Of a stretch of 64,000 bases of DNA, positions 25,645 through 33,380 are shown piece after piece (the stretch's first letter is position 1; each line of letters starts with the position of its first letter). The notes below the pieces were generated by a model. That model saw nothing but the letters and a program-made list of their open reading frames with translations, was not told the origin of the DNA and searched no databases. Source of the DNA: Rugosimonospora acidiphila (GTDB taxonomy: Bacteria; Actinomycetota; Actinomycetes; Mycobacteriales; Micromonosporaceae); NCBI RefSeq assembly GCF_039543385.1, contig NZ_BAABJQ010000001.1:1-64000 (forward strand). Direction: 5' to 3'. The position numbers were made by a program, and so were the translations under genes.

Positions 25645-26673
25645 GTGGCAGGGTTTGCCGCCCGACCGCCTCGTACCCGTCTGATTCACACCTTCCGCCT
25701 GGTCCGCGCCGCGCGTCTCGTCGGCCTCGTCGCCGCCGTCTCCGGCCTCGTGCTCGCCGTCGGCGCCACCACGGCCTCCGCTGCCCCGCAAACTCCGGGG
25801 CAGCTCGAGGCGCAGATCGACCAGAAGTGGAACCAGCTCGAACCGCTGCTGGAGCAGTGGGACGGTGTCCACCAGAATCTGGTCAACAACCAGGCCAAGG
25901 TCGCCGGTCTACAGAAGAAGATCAAGCCGCTGCAACAGCAGGTAGACCTGGCGATGACTCGGATCAGCGCGTTGTCCGCCAAGTACTACGAGTACGGCCC
26001 TAGCTCGAACCTCAACGCGCTCTTGGAGAGCGGAGACCCGACCACTCTGGTCGACCAGCTCGGCATGCTCGACGCGGTGTCCCGCTCGCAGACCCAGAGC
26101 ATCTCCGACGTCGTGAAGCTGCGCCAGCAGTACCAGAAGCAGGAAGCGCCCATCGACGCGATGGTCGCGCAGCTCTCCAGGCAGCAGCAGCAGCTGACCA
26201 CGCAGCGCACGCAACTGCAGAGCCAGCTCAACCAGTTGCAGCAGATGCGGCTGGCCGCATACGGCAGCGGCGCCGGCACCGGCGAGTACCGCCCGGTCGC
26301 CTGCCCACAGGTGTACACCGGCGACGCCGGCAGCAAGGCGGCCCAGTTCGCCTGCGACCAGATCGGCAAGTCGTACGTCTGGGACGCCGACGGCCCCGAC
26401 TCCTACGACTGCTCCGGGCTGACCCTGGCGTCCTGGCGCTCGGTGGGCGTGACCATCCCGCACAACGCGTACCAGCAGAAGCAGACCACGACACCGGTCA
26501 GCAAGGCCAACCTCAAGCCGGGCGACCTGGTCTTCTACTACTCGGACGTGCACCACGTCGTCATCTACGTGGGCAATGGCTGGGTGGTCAGCGCGCCGAC
26601 CTTCGGCAAACCGGTGCAGATGCAGAAGATCAACACTTCTGTCGTCAACGGCTACGGCCGACCTACCACCTGA
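25645..26673 (+). CDS. Secreted NlpC/P60 endopeptidase under riboswitch control
   Basis: 342 residues from GTG at 25645, behind a GGGAAGAAAGGG-type site. The signal peptide ends near residue 50 (ASAAP). A Gln-rich coiled coil follows (about 55-215). The catalytic NlpC/P60 domain at about 235-342 has YDCSGLT, the His in VHHVVIYVGNG and KPGDLVFYYS. Identity with the preceding gene is high in the coiled coil (shared segments such as EAQIDQKWNQLEP and LNALLESGDPTTLVD), which shows tandem duplication. It hydrolyses wall peptides outside the cell. The c-di-AMP leader should lower expression when c-di-AMP is high. Confidence 0.94.
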   Translation: MAGFAARPPRTRLIHTFRLVRAARLVGLVAAVSGLVLAVGATTASAAPQTPGQLEAQIDQKWNQLEPLLEQWDGVHQNLVNNQAKVAGLQKKIKPLQQQVDLAMTRISALSAKYYEYGPSSNLNALLESGDPTTLVDQLGMLDAVSRSQTQSISDVVKLRQQYQKQEAPIDAMVAQLSRQQQQLTTQRTQLQSQLNQLQQMRLAAYGSGAGTGEYRPVACPQVYTGDAGSKAAQFACDQIGKSYVWDADGPDSYDCSGLTLASWRSVGVTIPHNAYQQKQTTTPVSKANLKPGDLVFYYSDVHHVVIYVGNGWVVSAPTFGKPVQMQKINTSVVNGYGRPTT

Positions 26674-26684
26674 CGGACGACGGC

Positions 26685-26711
26685 GCCGCGGGTGGCTGAC
26701 TAGCCCGCGGC
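26685..26711 (+). terminator. Terminator after NlpC/P60 gene
   Basis: An 8-bp perfect GC stem (26685-26692 with 26704-26711) and an 11-base loop, starting 12 bases after the stop codon. Confidence 0.6.
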
Positions 26712-26929
26712 ATCACCGCTCCTGAATGCCCGAGGCCTGGCCGGACCTCCTCCTCCCCGGTCAGTGTCCGGAGCGGCCTCGGATCCCCTCATCGCTCGCG
26801 CTCTGATAGCCCGTCGCCCACGCTCTGATCGCTCACCTGCGGCGCCCCGCCCGCGCAGTGCCTTCCCCCGGCGTACCTCTTCCCCCCGCCGAGCCTGCCG
26901 GAGCGGGGCGCCGCGCTTTCGGTTCCTAT

Positions 26930-26945
26930 CCGAACATATGTTCGA
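26930..26945. promoter_or_regulatory. LexA-type SOS box
   Basis: The 16-mer CCGAACATATGTTCGA matches the actinobacterial LexA operator TCGAAC-N4-GTTCGA in every arm position but the first. A -10-like TAGAAT (26946-26951) follows directly, seven bases before the ATG of the PPOX-family gene. Binding here would block the promoter. Confidence 0.7.
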
Positions 26946-26957
26946 TAGAATGTGGAG

Positions 26958-27464
26958 ATGGCAACCTGGTCGGAATTCGCGGCAGCCGAGCCCGACCTCG
27001 CGGCGGCGATCCGTGAGCTCGTCCACCAGTACGGGTCCGGCCTGGGGTACCTGGCGACGGTGCGGCCGGACGGTGGCCCGCGGATACACCCCGTGGCGCC
27101 GGTCATCATGGATGACGGGCTGTACTGCTTCGTCATCGACTCGCCGAAGAGGCGCGACCTCGACCGTGACGGGCGCTACGCGCTGCACGCGTTCCCGCCG
27201 GAGGACAACGACGACGAGGCGTACCTGTCGGGCCGCGCCCGGCCGGTCACGGACCGGGCCAGGGTGGAGCGGCTGGCCGAGGCGTACCGGGCGGAGCGCC
27301 GGATCGACTGGCGGCTCTACGAATTCTCGGTGGACGTGGCGATGGTGGCCCGGCGGCCGGAGGGCGGCGGTCCATCGGCCCGGCGGACGGAGATCTGGCG
27401 GGACGAGCGGTCCGGACACACGATGGGCGACCCGGCTCTGCACGCGGGGCCGGCGATCAGGTAG
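26958..27464 (+). CDS. Pyridoxamine 5'-phosphate oxidase-like flavin/F420-binding protein
   Basis: 168 residues from ATG at 26958, read as a leaderless transcript because TAGAAT lies seven bases ahead and there is no usable ribosome site; GTG 26952 is an alternative. The split-barrel signatures are GYLATVRPDGGPRIHPVAPVI and IDSPKRRDLDRDGRYALHAF. Family members bind FMN or F420 and reduce or oxidise small molecules. The substrate cannot be read here. The LexA box in its promoter suggests induction by DNA damage, which is unusual for this family. Confidence 0.82.
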   Translation: MATWSEFAAAEPDLAAAIRELVHQYGSGLGYLATVRPDGGPRIHPVAPVIMDDGLYCFVIDSPKRRDLDRDGRYALHAFPPEDNDDEAYLSGRARPVTDRARVERLAEAYRAERRIDWRLYEFSVDVAMVARRPEGGGPSARRTEIWRDERSGHTMGDPALHAGPAIR

Positions 27465-27477
27465 AGTAGATCCGCTC

Positions 27478-27551
27478 GCGGGTGTAGTTCAATGGCAGAA
27501 CATCAGCTTCCCAAGCTGACAGTGAGGGTTCGATTCCCTTCACCCGCTCCA
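27478..27551 (+). tRNA. tRNA-Gly (anticodon CCC), AICE integration site
   Basis: The gene runs GCGGGTG (27478) to CACCCGC-T plus encoded CCA (27549-27551). The anticodon arm is TCAGC-TTCCCAA-GCTGA, giving anticodon CCC. The T arm is GTGAG-GGTTCGATT-CCCTTCAC-like. It is complete. Its 3' part, from the anticodon loop onward, is repeated at 46994-47038 and, less exactly, at 48519 and 50870, so this gene is the attachment site of the mobile element that follows. Confidence 0.96.
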
Positions 27552-27552
27552 A
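27508..27552 (+). repeat. attL core (tRNA-Gly 3' part)
   Basis: A 45-bp direct repeat identical to 46994-47038, from the anticodon loop through the CCA and one following A. It marks the left junction of the integrated element and keeps the tRNA intact. Downstream, a terminator-like hairpin (27555-27566 with 27585-27596) follows the tRNA. Confidence 0.92.
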
Positions 27553-27623
27553 ACCGAAGGCCCTGGTCAGGACGTGAGCCCCAGCCAGGGTCTTCGATAT
27601 TCTTGATCCTTTGGTCATGCTAC

Positions 27624-27642
27624 GTGCCATTAGCGTGCCATT
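27624..27642 (+). repeat. Integrase arm-type repeat, left end
   Basis: GTGCCATTAGCGTGCCATT, itself two GTGCCATT units 11 bases apart, lies 72 bases inside the left core. The same 19-mer occurs 86 bases inside the right core at 46890. In the excised circle both would flank the core in the same orientation, as arm sites of tyrosine integrases do. Confidence 0.7.
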
Positions 27643-27651
27643 GGGCGCAGA

Positions 27652-28674
27652 TCAGAGCTTGGCCACGAGGTCCTCCATAGCCTCGACGCAGTTGAGGCGG
27701 TACTCCTCGTGCACCGTCACGCGGTGGCCCATGACGTCGAGCTTGCCGGCCTGTAGCTCGTACAGCGGGCAACCTCGTGCGAACGCCACGACCCCGGTTG
27801 TCTGGAAGTCCCGGATGTCCACCAGGCCGCTGTCGACATCGTTGAAGTTGAAAATCTCGGGGTTGCTCGCCAGCAACTTGCCAACGTCCACGGTGATGGA
27901 GCGAAGTACGGCAGCATACGCGGATGCCGGACCCATGTACTGCGTGAGGCGGTTCTTCGCGATCATGTGTACCTTCGGCAGATCCCGGCCGGCCTCGGTT
28001 AGGCGTGTGGCGAACGCGTAGGTGGCGTAGATGTCCGACGGCAGCTTGAGCCCGTACACCAACGAGAAAGCGTTCTGGATCGCGCGGCGGGACGAGTCGT
28101 CCGCCATGACTGGCAGTACAAGGCGATCGACAGCCGAGAGGGCGATTTGGGTGTAGATCGAAAAGCTCGGGTTGCAGTCGATGAACATGGTGTCGTACTG
28201 CTCGTGCAGCGGCTGGATAAGGTCGGACAACCAATCGACCACCGCTACCCAGGCGTTCGTACCCGGGATCTGGTTATTAGCCAGGGTAGAGATGGCGTTG
28301 GCCTGGAGTTCCAACAGCGGGTCGCCGCAGATCAGATCGACGTTGGCCGGTACGGCGGGGTTGTAGTCGTGGGGCTTCGTGATGAAGTCCGCGGCCGACA
28401 GGGAGGCGGGCGGAGAGTACGGAGAGGGCAGCCGGGTCTGGAAGTAGCCGCCGACGGTTGCTCGCGGCATCGTTCCCTGCCGCTCCAGCAGTTTGCCGCT
28501 TCCGTCGTTGGCCAACCCGCCTAGAAAAAGTTCGGACAGGTTGGCCTGTGGGCAGACGTCAATCGCGAGTATCCGCTCATTTGGATGATGTCTTGCATAG
28601 AAGCAGATCGATTGAAAGCACAGGCTGGTCTTGCCCGTGCCGCCCTTGTTGTTCCAGAACGCGTAAACCGTCAC
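27652..28674 (-). CDS. ParA/MinD-like ATPase coupled to the integrase
   Basis: 340 residues from GTG at 28674, overlapping the integrase stop as GTGA. The deviant Walker A motif NKGGTGKTS carries the signature Lys10 and Lys15. A Walker A' ILAIDVCPQANLSELFLGG follows at about 35-53 and a Walker B-like TMFIDCNPSF at about 160. These are hallmarks of partition ATPases. There is no ParB-like gene nearby, and the last 100 residues (GLVDIRDFQTTGVVAF) are not typical for ParA. It may help maintain the replicating circular form or act in integration. The role is inferred from context only. Confidence 0.85.
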   Translation of the reverse strand: MTVYAFWNNKGGTGKTSLCFQSICFYARHHPNERILAIDVCPQANLSELFLGGLANDGSGKLLERQGTMPRATVGGYFQTRLPSPYSPPASLSAADFITKPHDYNPAVPANVDLICGDPLLELQANAISTLANNQIPGTNAWVAVVDWLSDLIQPLHEQYDTMFIDCNPSFSIYTQIALSAVDRLVLPVMADDSSRRAIQNAFSLVYGLKLPSDIYATYAFATRLTEAGRDLPKVHMIAKNRLTQYMGPASAYAAVLRSITVDVGKLLASNPEIFNFNDVDSGLVDIRDFQTTGVVAFARGCPLYELQAGKLDVMGHRVTVHEEYRLNCVEAMEDLVAKL

Positions 28675-29927
28675 TGTGGTTCTCCTCGGTCCTTGGAGGA
28701 CTCCAGTATGTCACATTCGGACATCGACACGTCAAGTGTGGACTCGGAGACGTCCATTTCGGACTCGCGAGGTTCAGCTTGGCTCGCAGCCGGTGGCTGT
28801 CTTGGATGGGTTCGATCGCGTTCCAGTGCTCCTTCCAGGGCATCTGCGATGGCGCGGTCAGCCTCGGTGGTGGCGTGCTGGTAGATCAGCGCCGCCTGGG
28901 CCGAGTCGTGGCCCATGCGTGCCATCAGGTCGCGGGTGCTCGCGCCGGTCTGCGCGGCCAGCGTGTTGCCGGTGTGCCGGAGGTCGTGGAAATGCAGCCC
29001 CGGTACGCCGACGGCCGCGACCGCCTCTGGCCAGTGCACCAGCTTGTTGAAGTTGCCGCGCCAGATCTGCGCGCCGGTCGGGCCGGTGAACACGAACGCG
29101 TCCGGATCGTCGTCAACGTGCGCCGCCAGGTGTTCGCGCACTGCCGAGACGATGGCCGGGGGAAGGCTCACCGTGCGTCGGCCGGCCCGCGACTTCGGCG
29201 GCCCGAGGACCAGGCCCACGCCCCGCTGCTCGGTCACCGCCTGGCGGACGCGGACGGTTCCCGCGCCCAGGTCGATGTCCTGCCGTTGCAGTGCGGCCAC
29301 CTCGCCCCAACGCAGGCACCCGAAGGTGGTGAGCAGCACCAGCGCCCGGTACGGAGCCGGTACGGCGTCCGCCAGCTTGAAGACCTGAGCGACCTTGAGG
29401 ACCGGCCGCTCCGACGCCTTCTCCTGGTCGGCACCCGGGATCCGGCACGGATTCTTGGGCAGGATCTCGTCTTCCTTGACCGCGGTCATCAGGATCGCCC
29501 GCAGCAGCCGGTACGCCTTCGCGCTCATGCTCTGCGAGACGCCGTTGCCGAGCAGTTTTGCCCGCCATTCGCGGATGAGCGGAGTCGTCAGCTGGCCCAG
29601 CTCGACCGGACCGAGGTACGGCGTGACGTACCGGCCGAGCAGCCAGGTGTACAGGTGCACGGTCCGCGGGCGAAGGTTCGGCCGCTGGTCGATCCACTGC
29701 TTCGCGTAGTCGCCGAGCTTGATTTTCGCCCGGTCCGGGTCGGTCCACTCCCGTCGGGCGATCTGCGCCTCGGTCAGCGTGAGGTACCGGTCGGCGTCGC
29801 CCTTGCGCGCGAACGTCTCGGGAGCGGTACGGATGCGTCCGTCCGGCCCGGGGTACCGCACCTGGTACCGGCCCGACGGCAGCTTGCGCACGCTGCCGAA
29901 TCGGCGATGCCCGTCCTTGTTCGCCAT
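28671..29927 (-). CDS. int: Tyrosine-type site-specific integrase
   Basis: 418 residues from ATG at 29927, with GGGAGG 8 bases upstream and TGATG overlap with xis. An N-terminal arm-binding region (about 10-60) is followed by a SAM-like core-binding domain (about 65-165) and the catalytic domain with Arg206 (CLRWGE), H314-xx-R317 (HDLRH), His340 (MGHDS) and Tyr349 (IYQHA). It recombines attP with the tRNA-Gly site. The C-terminal 25 residues are unusually acidic and Ser-rich, with near-repeated MDVSES/LDVSMSE units, and overlap the ParA start. Confidence 0.95.
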   Translation of the reverse strand: MANKDGHRRFGSVRKLPSGRYQVRYPGPDGRIRTAPETFARKGDADRYLTLTEAQIARREWTDPDRAKIKLGDYAKQWIDQRPNLRPRTVHLYTWLLGRYVTPYLGPVELGQLTTPLIREWRAKLLGNGVSQSMSAKAYRLLRAILMTAVKEDEILPKNPCRIPGADQEKASERPVLKVAQVFKLADAVPAPYRALVLLTTFGCLRWGEVAALQRQDIDLGAGTVRVRQAVTEQRGVGLVLGPPKSRAGRRTVSLPPAIVSAVREHLAAHVDDDPDAFVFTGPTGAQIWRGNFNKLVHWPEAVAAVGVPGLHFHDLRHTGNTLAAQTGASTRDLMARMGHDSAQAALIYQHATTEADRAIADALEGALERDRTHPRQPPAASQAEPRESEMDVSESTLDVSMSECDILESSKDRGEPQ

Positions 29928-30133
29928 CAGGCGGCCCTCCCCAGGCCGCGCCACACGTCAGCGGCGGTAATCGGCTCGACGCGCCCCGCGTCGATGTGCG
30001 CTGCCAGGTCGGATGCCTTGAGGCGCACGCTCCGGCCGAGCTTGTGGAACGGGATGCGCCGCTCGGCGACCAGCCGGCGCACGTACCGTTCGCTCATCTT
30101 GATTCGAGCCGCTGCCTGTTCGATGGTCAGCAC
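29927..30133 (-). CDS. xis: Excisionase, helix-turn-helix
   Basis: 68 residues from GTG at 30133, chosen because GGAGG stands 8 bases upstream; GTG 30142 overlaps that site. The whole protein is a MerR-like winged helix (LTIEQAAARIKMSERYVRRLVAERRIPFHKLG, then VRLKASDLAAHI). It should bend attL/attR DNA to direct excision. It is coupled to int by a one-base TGATG overlap and follows repSA. Confidence 0.92.
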   Translation of the reverse strand: MLTIEQAAARIKMSERYVRRLVAERRIPFHKLGRSVRLKASDLAAHIDAGRVEPITAADVWRGLGRAA

Positions 30134-30147
30134 CTCGTCCACCTCCG

Positions 30148-31893
30148 TCAGTCCTCCCCGTCAGTCCTGGTGTGGTCGCTGATTGCCGAGACATCTGCGC
30201 TTCCTTGCGCGGCCCGGTCCTTGGCCGCGAGTAGCTGGCTGCGCCACCGGGCGCGCTCCGAGATGGCATGCAGCAGCCGGTACCCGAGCGGCGGCACGTC
30301 GGGATCGTCCGGCCGGGCCAACTCCCACGCGTACCGGGACGATGACTCGCCCGTGTCGCCGGTCTGCTCGACCGCGGCCAGGTCGACGGTGACGCCGAGC
30401 AGTGCGCGTACCCATGCCCGTGCGTCCGCCTTGTGGTCGGCCAGGGTCTTCCCCGACCAGTCGCGGGAGATGAGCACGCGCCGGCCGCCGATGCCGAGCG
30501 TTTCGCGCTGGTGCACCTTGCCCTTGCACCGGCCGGGCTTCAGCTTGGCGTGCGCCTTCTTCGGCTGGACGCCGTAGAGCAGCCAGTTGGCGCACCTGTC
30601 CGAGCACGGCGTGATCTGGAGTTGGTGCCAAAGCCGGTCGAGATGCGCCCGCTGCCGCTCCGTCTCGGCCTTGTGGCAGTCGCTGGTCTGCTTGGTGATG
30701 TACTTCGTGATGTAGCGGATCGTTCGCTCAGCGTCGCGGGTGCCGGGCATGACGCCCTGCGCGTCGACCTGAGCGCCGAACCGAACAGCGTGCACCGGCT
30801 CGGCGTCCGGGTCCTGGTCGATGGCGTCCAGCGCCTCGGACCAGCTGGTCAGCGGCTCCCGGGTGTCCGGGTCGACCCAGGCCGCGGCATGCTCGTCCCA
30901 GACCGGCGGACGGTTCGCGGTGTACCGCTGGACGTCGACGCTCGGCCACCAGACCTGGTGATAAGTGGCCGCCGCGACCGTGCGCAGCACCTCACGGGGC
31001 ACGGTGCCCCGGATGGCGAAGTGTGCGTGCGGAGCGAGTCGACGCTGAGGCTCGACGCATCCGGCGTACTGGACGCTCCAGCCCTCACACCGGCGCAGGT
31101 TCTGCCAGAACCGGTCGAGCAGCCGCGGGAAGTGCACCGCATCCCAGGCCGCCCGCCGGTAGTCGTATCGGTCGGGGTGCGCAGGGGTGCCGTCGCCGAG
31201 CACCGGCCCGTACGAGTCCAGCGTCAGGGTCAGCCACATCGACGGTTGGTAGGCGGTGCCGTCCGGGGCGGTGTAGACCCGGCCGATCGTGCGCGGGTCG
31301 ACCTTGCGCCGGGGCAGTTCGGGCGCGTCCTGCCGCCGCCTGGTCGACCGGATCCGCCGCTTGCCGTCCGCGTCCTGGTCCGGCTCCTCGCCGTCGACGG
31401 GGCGAGGAGGGACGACCCGGCCGCGGAGCCCTTCGGCCGCGATCGCCTCCTCAACCTCTCGGATCGCCTCGTCCAGGTCGGCCACCTGGTCCCACTCCGA
31501 GGACCGGCACGCGTCCGCACGCTCGAACTCGAAGTGCGCCCGCATGACGATCAGCGCCTTCTGCTCCTCGGTCGCCGGCTCCGGACCGGGCAACGGCTCG
31601 TCGCCGCGGTGCCAGCCCTCCCGGATCTGCGCCTGCCGCAGCTTGCGATTCCGCCGGGCGCACGGCGCGCACTTGTCCTCCCGGGTAGCGCCGCAGGGTA
31701 GGTCGATGACTTCGGTACGGCCGGTGTCCAGGTCGGTCCGGCGCATCGAGATGGGCTTTACACACACGCCGTATTCGGTGGCGATGTCCTTGAGCACGTC
31801 GACCGAGCGAGGCAGCGCCATCCGGGCCGCCCGGGAGCCCGGCCGGGGAGTGTCCTCGGCCGGGCCGATACCGGGCAGGGTCTCCACCGTCAC
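30148..31893 (-). CDS. repSA: RepSA-type replication initiator
   Basis: 581 residues from GTG at 31893, overlapping the stop of the upstream small gene as GTGA. Features of the RepSA rolling-circle initiators of AICEs are present: a Cys-rich start (LPCGATREDKCAPCARRNRKLR), MWLTLTLDSYGPV, CVEPQRRLAPHAHFAIRG with the metal-binding HAH pair, and TIRYITKYITKQ with the likely catalytic Tyr. It should nick the element origin to start replication of the excised circle. The origin is probably inside or beside this gene; I cannot locate it. Confidence 0.92.
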   Translation of the reverse strand: MTVETLPGIGPAEDTPRPGSRAARMALPRSVDVLKDIATEYGVCVKPISMRRTDLDTGRTEVIDLPCGATREDKCAPCARRNRKLRQAQIREGWHRGDEPLPGPEPATEEQKALIVMRAHFEFERADACRSSEWDQVADLDEAIREVEEAIAAEGLRGRVVPPRPVDGEEPDQDADGKRRIRSTRRRQDAPELPRRKVDPRTIGRVYTAPDGTAYQPSMWLTLTLDSYGPVLGDGTPAHPDRYDYRRAAWDAVHFPRLLDRFWQNLRRCEGWSVQYAGCVEPQRRLAPHAHFAIRGTVPREVLRTVAAATYHQVWWPSVDVQRYTANRPPVWDEHAAAWVDPDTREPLTSWSEALDAIDQDPDAEPVHAVRFGAQVDAQGVMPGTRDAERTIRYITKYITKQTSDCHKAETERQRAHLDRLWHQLQITPCSDRCANWLLYGVQPKKAHAKLKPGRCKGKVHQRETLGIGGRRVLISRDWSGKTLADHKADARAWVRALLGVTVDLAAVEQTGDTGESSSRYAWELARPDDPDVPPLGYRLLHAISERARWRSQLLAAKDRAAQGSADVSAISDHTRTDGED

Positions 31894-32105
31894 CGGTCCA
31901 CCTCGAACAGTGGCGCCTGCACTCCGACGCCGGGCGCGTCGACCGGGACCACGGTGACCGTGCCGACGAAACCTGCCCAGCGCTTCGAGGCCGCTAGGCA
32001 GTTCAGGCACACCGACTCCGAGCGGTACCAGAAGGTGTCAGGGTCTCCGGCGGACACCACGAAGCCCGCCGCGTCGGCGCACCGGGCGCAGCCGACCCGC
32101 CTCAC
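31890..32105 (-). CDS. Small zinc-ribbon-like protein
   Basis: 71 residues from GTG at 32105. Two Cys pairs, CARC (6-9) and CLNC (33-36), suggest one zinc site in a ribbon fold. The remaining sequence has no motif I know. It overlaps both neighbours by 4 bases (GTGA), between the DUF2637 gene and repSA, a place where AICEs often carry such a small protein. A role in replication or transfer is inferred. Confidence 0.7.
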   Translation of the reverse strand: MRRVGCARCADAAGFVVSAGDPDTFWYRSESVCLNCLAASKRWAGFVGTVTVVPVDAPGVGVQAPLFEVDR

Positions 32106-32641
32106 CGCGCCACCCCCGAGCCGATCGCGTATCCGTTCAGGCGAACCGGTGCGGGAATGTCCACGGTGGACGGAGCCTCATCTTTTTCGGAGGGTTCCTG
32201 ATCCGGCACGACCGCCGGGGCCGGCGAGGCGACCGTGGCGACCGGGGCGGGCTCGCGCAGCTGGCTGGCGATCTCGACCAGGCAGATCGAGGCCACCACG
32301 ATGAGCCCGTCAACGGAGAACGGCATCAGGTACGGCGACGCGCCGGTCTCGCCGTAGCGGGCGACCACGCCGACCATGTGCCAGTACGACACCCAGGCCG
32401 CGATCCCCGAGATACCGCCGGCCGCGACCAGGCGCACCGCCGACAGCCACCGACTACCGACCGGTACCCGGGAAATCAGCTCGACGGTGACCAGCAGGGC
32501 GAGCGGTGGCCAGGCCGCGATGGTCTGGCTCACCGGGTTCGGCCGCGCGTGCAGGATGTTGGCCGCCACCGAGGCCGCGACGCCCAGAACCAGGGTGCCG
32601 CGGACCGCCCAACGGACCCGGACCAGCCGCGCCGACTTCAT
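32102..32641 (-). CDS. DUF2637 membrane protein (spread protein-like)
   Basis: 179 residues from ATG at 32641. About four membrane segments lie in residues 12-125 (RGTLVLGVAASVAANILHAR, PPLALLVTVELISRVP, AVRLVAAGGISGIAAWVSY, SPYLMPFSVDGLIVVASICL). The HARPNPVSQTIAAWPP and SVDGLIVV signatures are typical of DUF2637. A charged, Pro-rich cytoplasmic tail follows. In AICEs and Streptomyces plasmids these proteins stand with traB and probably help spread transferred DNA within mycelium. ATGA overlaps link it to both neighbours. Confidence 0.85.
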   Translation of the reverse strand: MKSARLVRVRWAVRGTLVLGVAASVAANILHARPNPVSQTIAAWPPLALLVTVELISRVPVGSRWLSAVRLVAAGGISGIAAWVSYWHMVGVVARYGETGASPYLMPFSVDGLIVVASICLVEIASQLREPAPVATVASPAPAVVPDQEPSEKDEAPSTVDIPAPVRLNGYAIGSGVAR

Positions 32642-32919
32642 CCGGTCATCTCCCTGACCGCGGCGTTCAGCCGGTCCAGCAGCTGGCGGATCTGCTCTGC
32701 CTGCCGCGACTCGTCCCGGCTGCTCAGCCGGATCCGGAGCCGAACCTCGACCACCGGCGTGCGCTCGGTCGGCCGCTGCGAGAGCGAGACCACGGTGGTC
32801 GGCCGGCCGTCGGCCGCCGGGAAGCACACGGCCGCGGACCGGTGCCGACCGTCGAGCCGCGAGACGGTGCAGCGGTAGTTCCGGGCGCACCAGCCCGGAT
32901 GAACCAGTTCGTTGGTCAT
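32638..32919 (-). CDS. Small AICE protein with HPxWC motif (DUF6907-like)
   Basis: 93 residues from ATG at 32919, overlapping the stop of the gene before it. It begins HPGWCARNYRC, a His/Cys cluster that may bind zinc, followed by a beta-rich region (STVVSLSQRP, VEVRLRIRLS) and a C-terminal helix (AEQIRQLLDRLNAAV). The same layout, including HPSWC and a closing helix, appears in the gene at 38863. The two seem to be distant paralogues within the element. Function unknown. Confidence 0.7.
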   Translation of the reverse strand: MTNELVHPGWCARNYRCTVSRLDGRHRSAAVCFPAADGRPTTVVSLSQRPTERTPVVEVRLRIRLSSRDESRQAEQIRQLLDRLNAAVREMTG

Positions 32920-33107
32920 GCCGCCCACCCGCCGGTGAACTCGTCATCCTGGGCGCGCAGGTCGGCGTACGCCTCGCCGGCCTGAGCGAGCAGGAGGTCG
33001 GCGTACGGGTCGGTTGGGAGGCGGTAGTACGGGTCTTCCATGTCGATCGGTACCTGCGAGGTCGACGCAGCGTGACGACGGTTGGGCTGAGGGGTGCGGG
33101 TAGCCAC
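32916..33107 (-). CDS. Small AICE protein
   Basis: 63 residues from GTG at 33107 with TTGGAG upstream. Acidic and Tyr/Asp-rich (DPYYRLPTDPYADLL, AYADLRAQDDEFTGGW). No domain recognised. The stop overlaps the next start as ATGA, which supports translation. Function unknown. Confidence 0.55.
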   Translation of the reverse strand: MATRTPQPNRRHAASTSQVPIDMEDPYYRLPTDPYADLLLAQAGEAYADLRAQDDEFTGGWAA

Positions 33108-33128
33108 AACAACTCCAAGGGAGGGAGA

Positions 33129-33380
33129 TCAGCGAGAGGAGGGGGTGATGTGCACGCGGATCCAGTCCGGCGGATCGCCGAGGGAGGCGACGGCCTCGGA
33201 CAGGCAGCGCCAGGTGGCCCAGGCTTCGGCGGGGGTCAGGTACATCCGCCGCCGGCCGCCACCGACCGCGAGGTAGAGGTCCGCGCCCTCGGTGACCCGT
33301 ACCGAGATGGCCACTGAACCGCGCTGGACGTCGGGCGCGCGGAGCCGAAAGAACCGCCGGGCCGGCTCGTCGTCGGTCAT
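33129..33380 (-). CDS. Small AICE protein downstream of traB
   Basis: 83 residues from ATG at 33380, overlapping the traB stop (ATGA). The sequence reads as a small beta-rich domain with a helix (RGSVAISVRVTEGADLYLAVG, MYLTPAEAWATWRCLSEAV). No family recognised. Its place directly after the translocase gene suggests a transfer-related role, by context only. Confidence 0.65.
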   Translation of the reverse strand: MTDDEPARRFFRLRAPDVQRGSVAISVRVTEGADLYLAVGGGRRRMYLTPAEAWATWRCLSEAVASLGDPPDWIRVHITPSSR

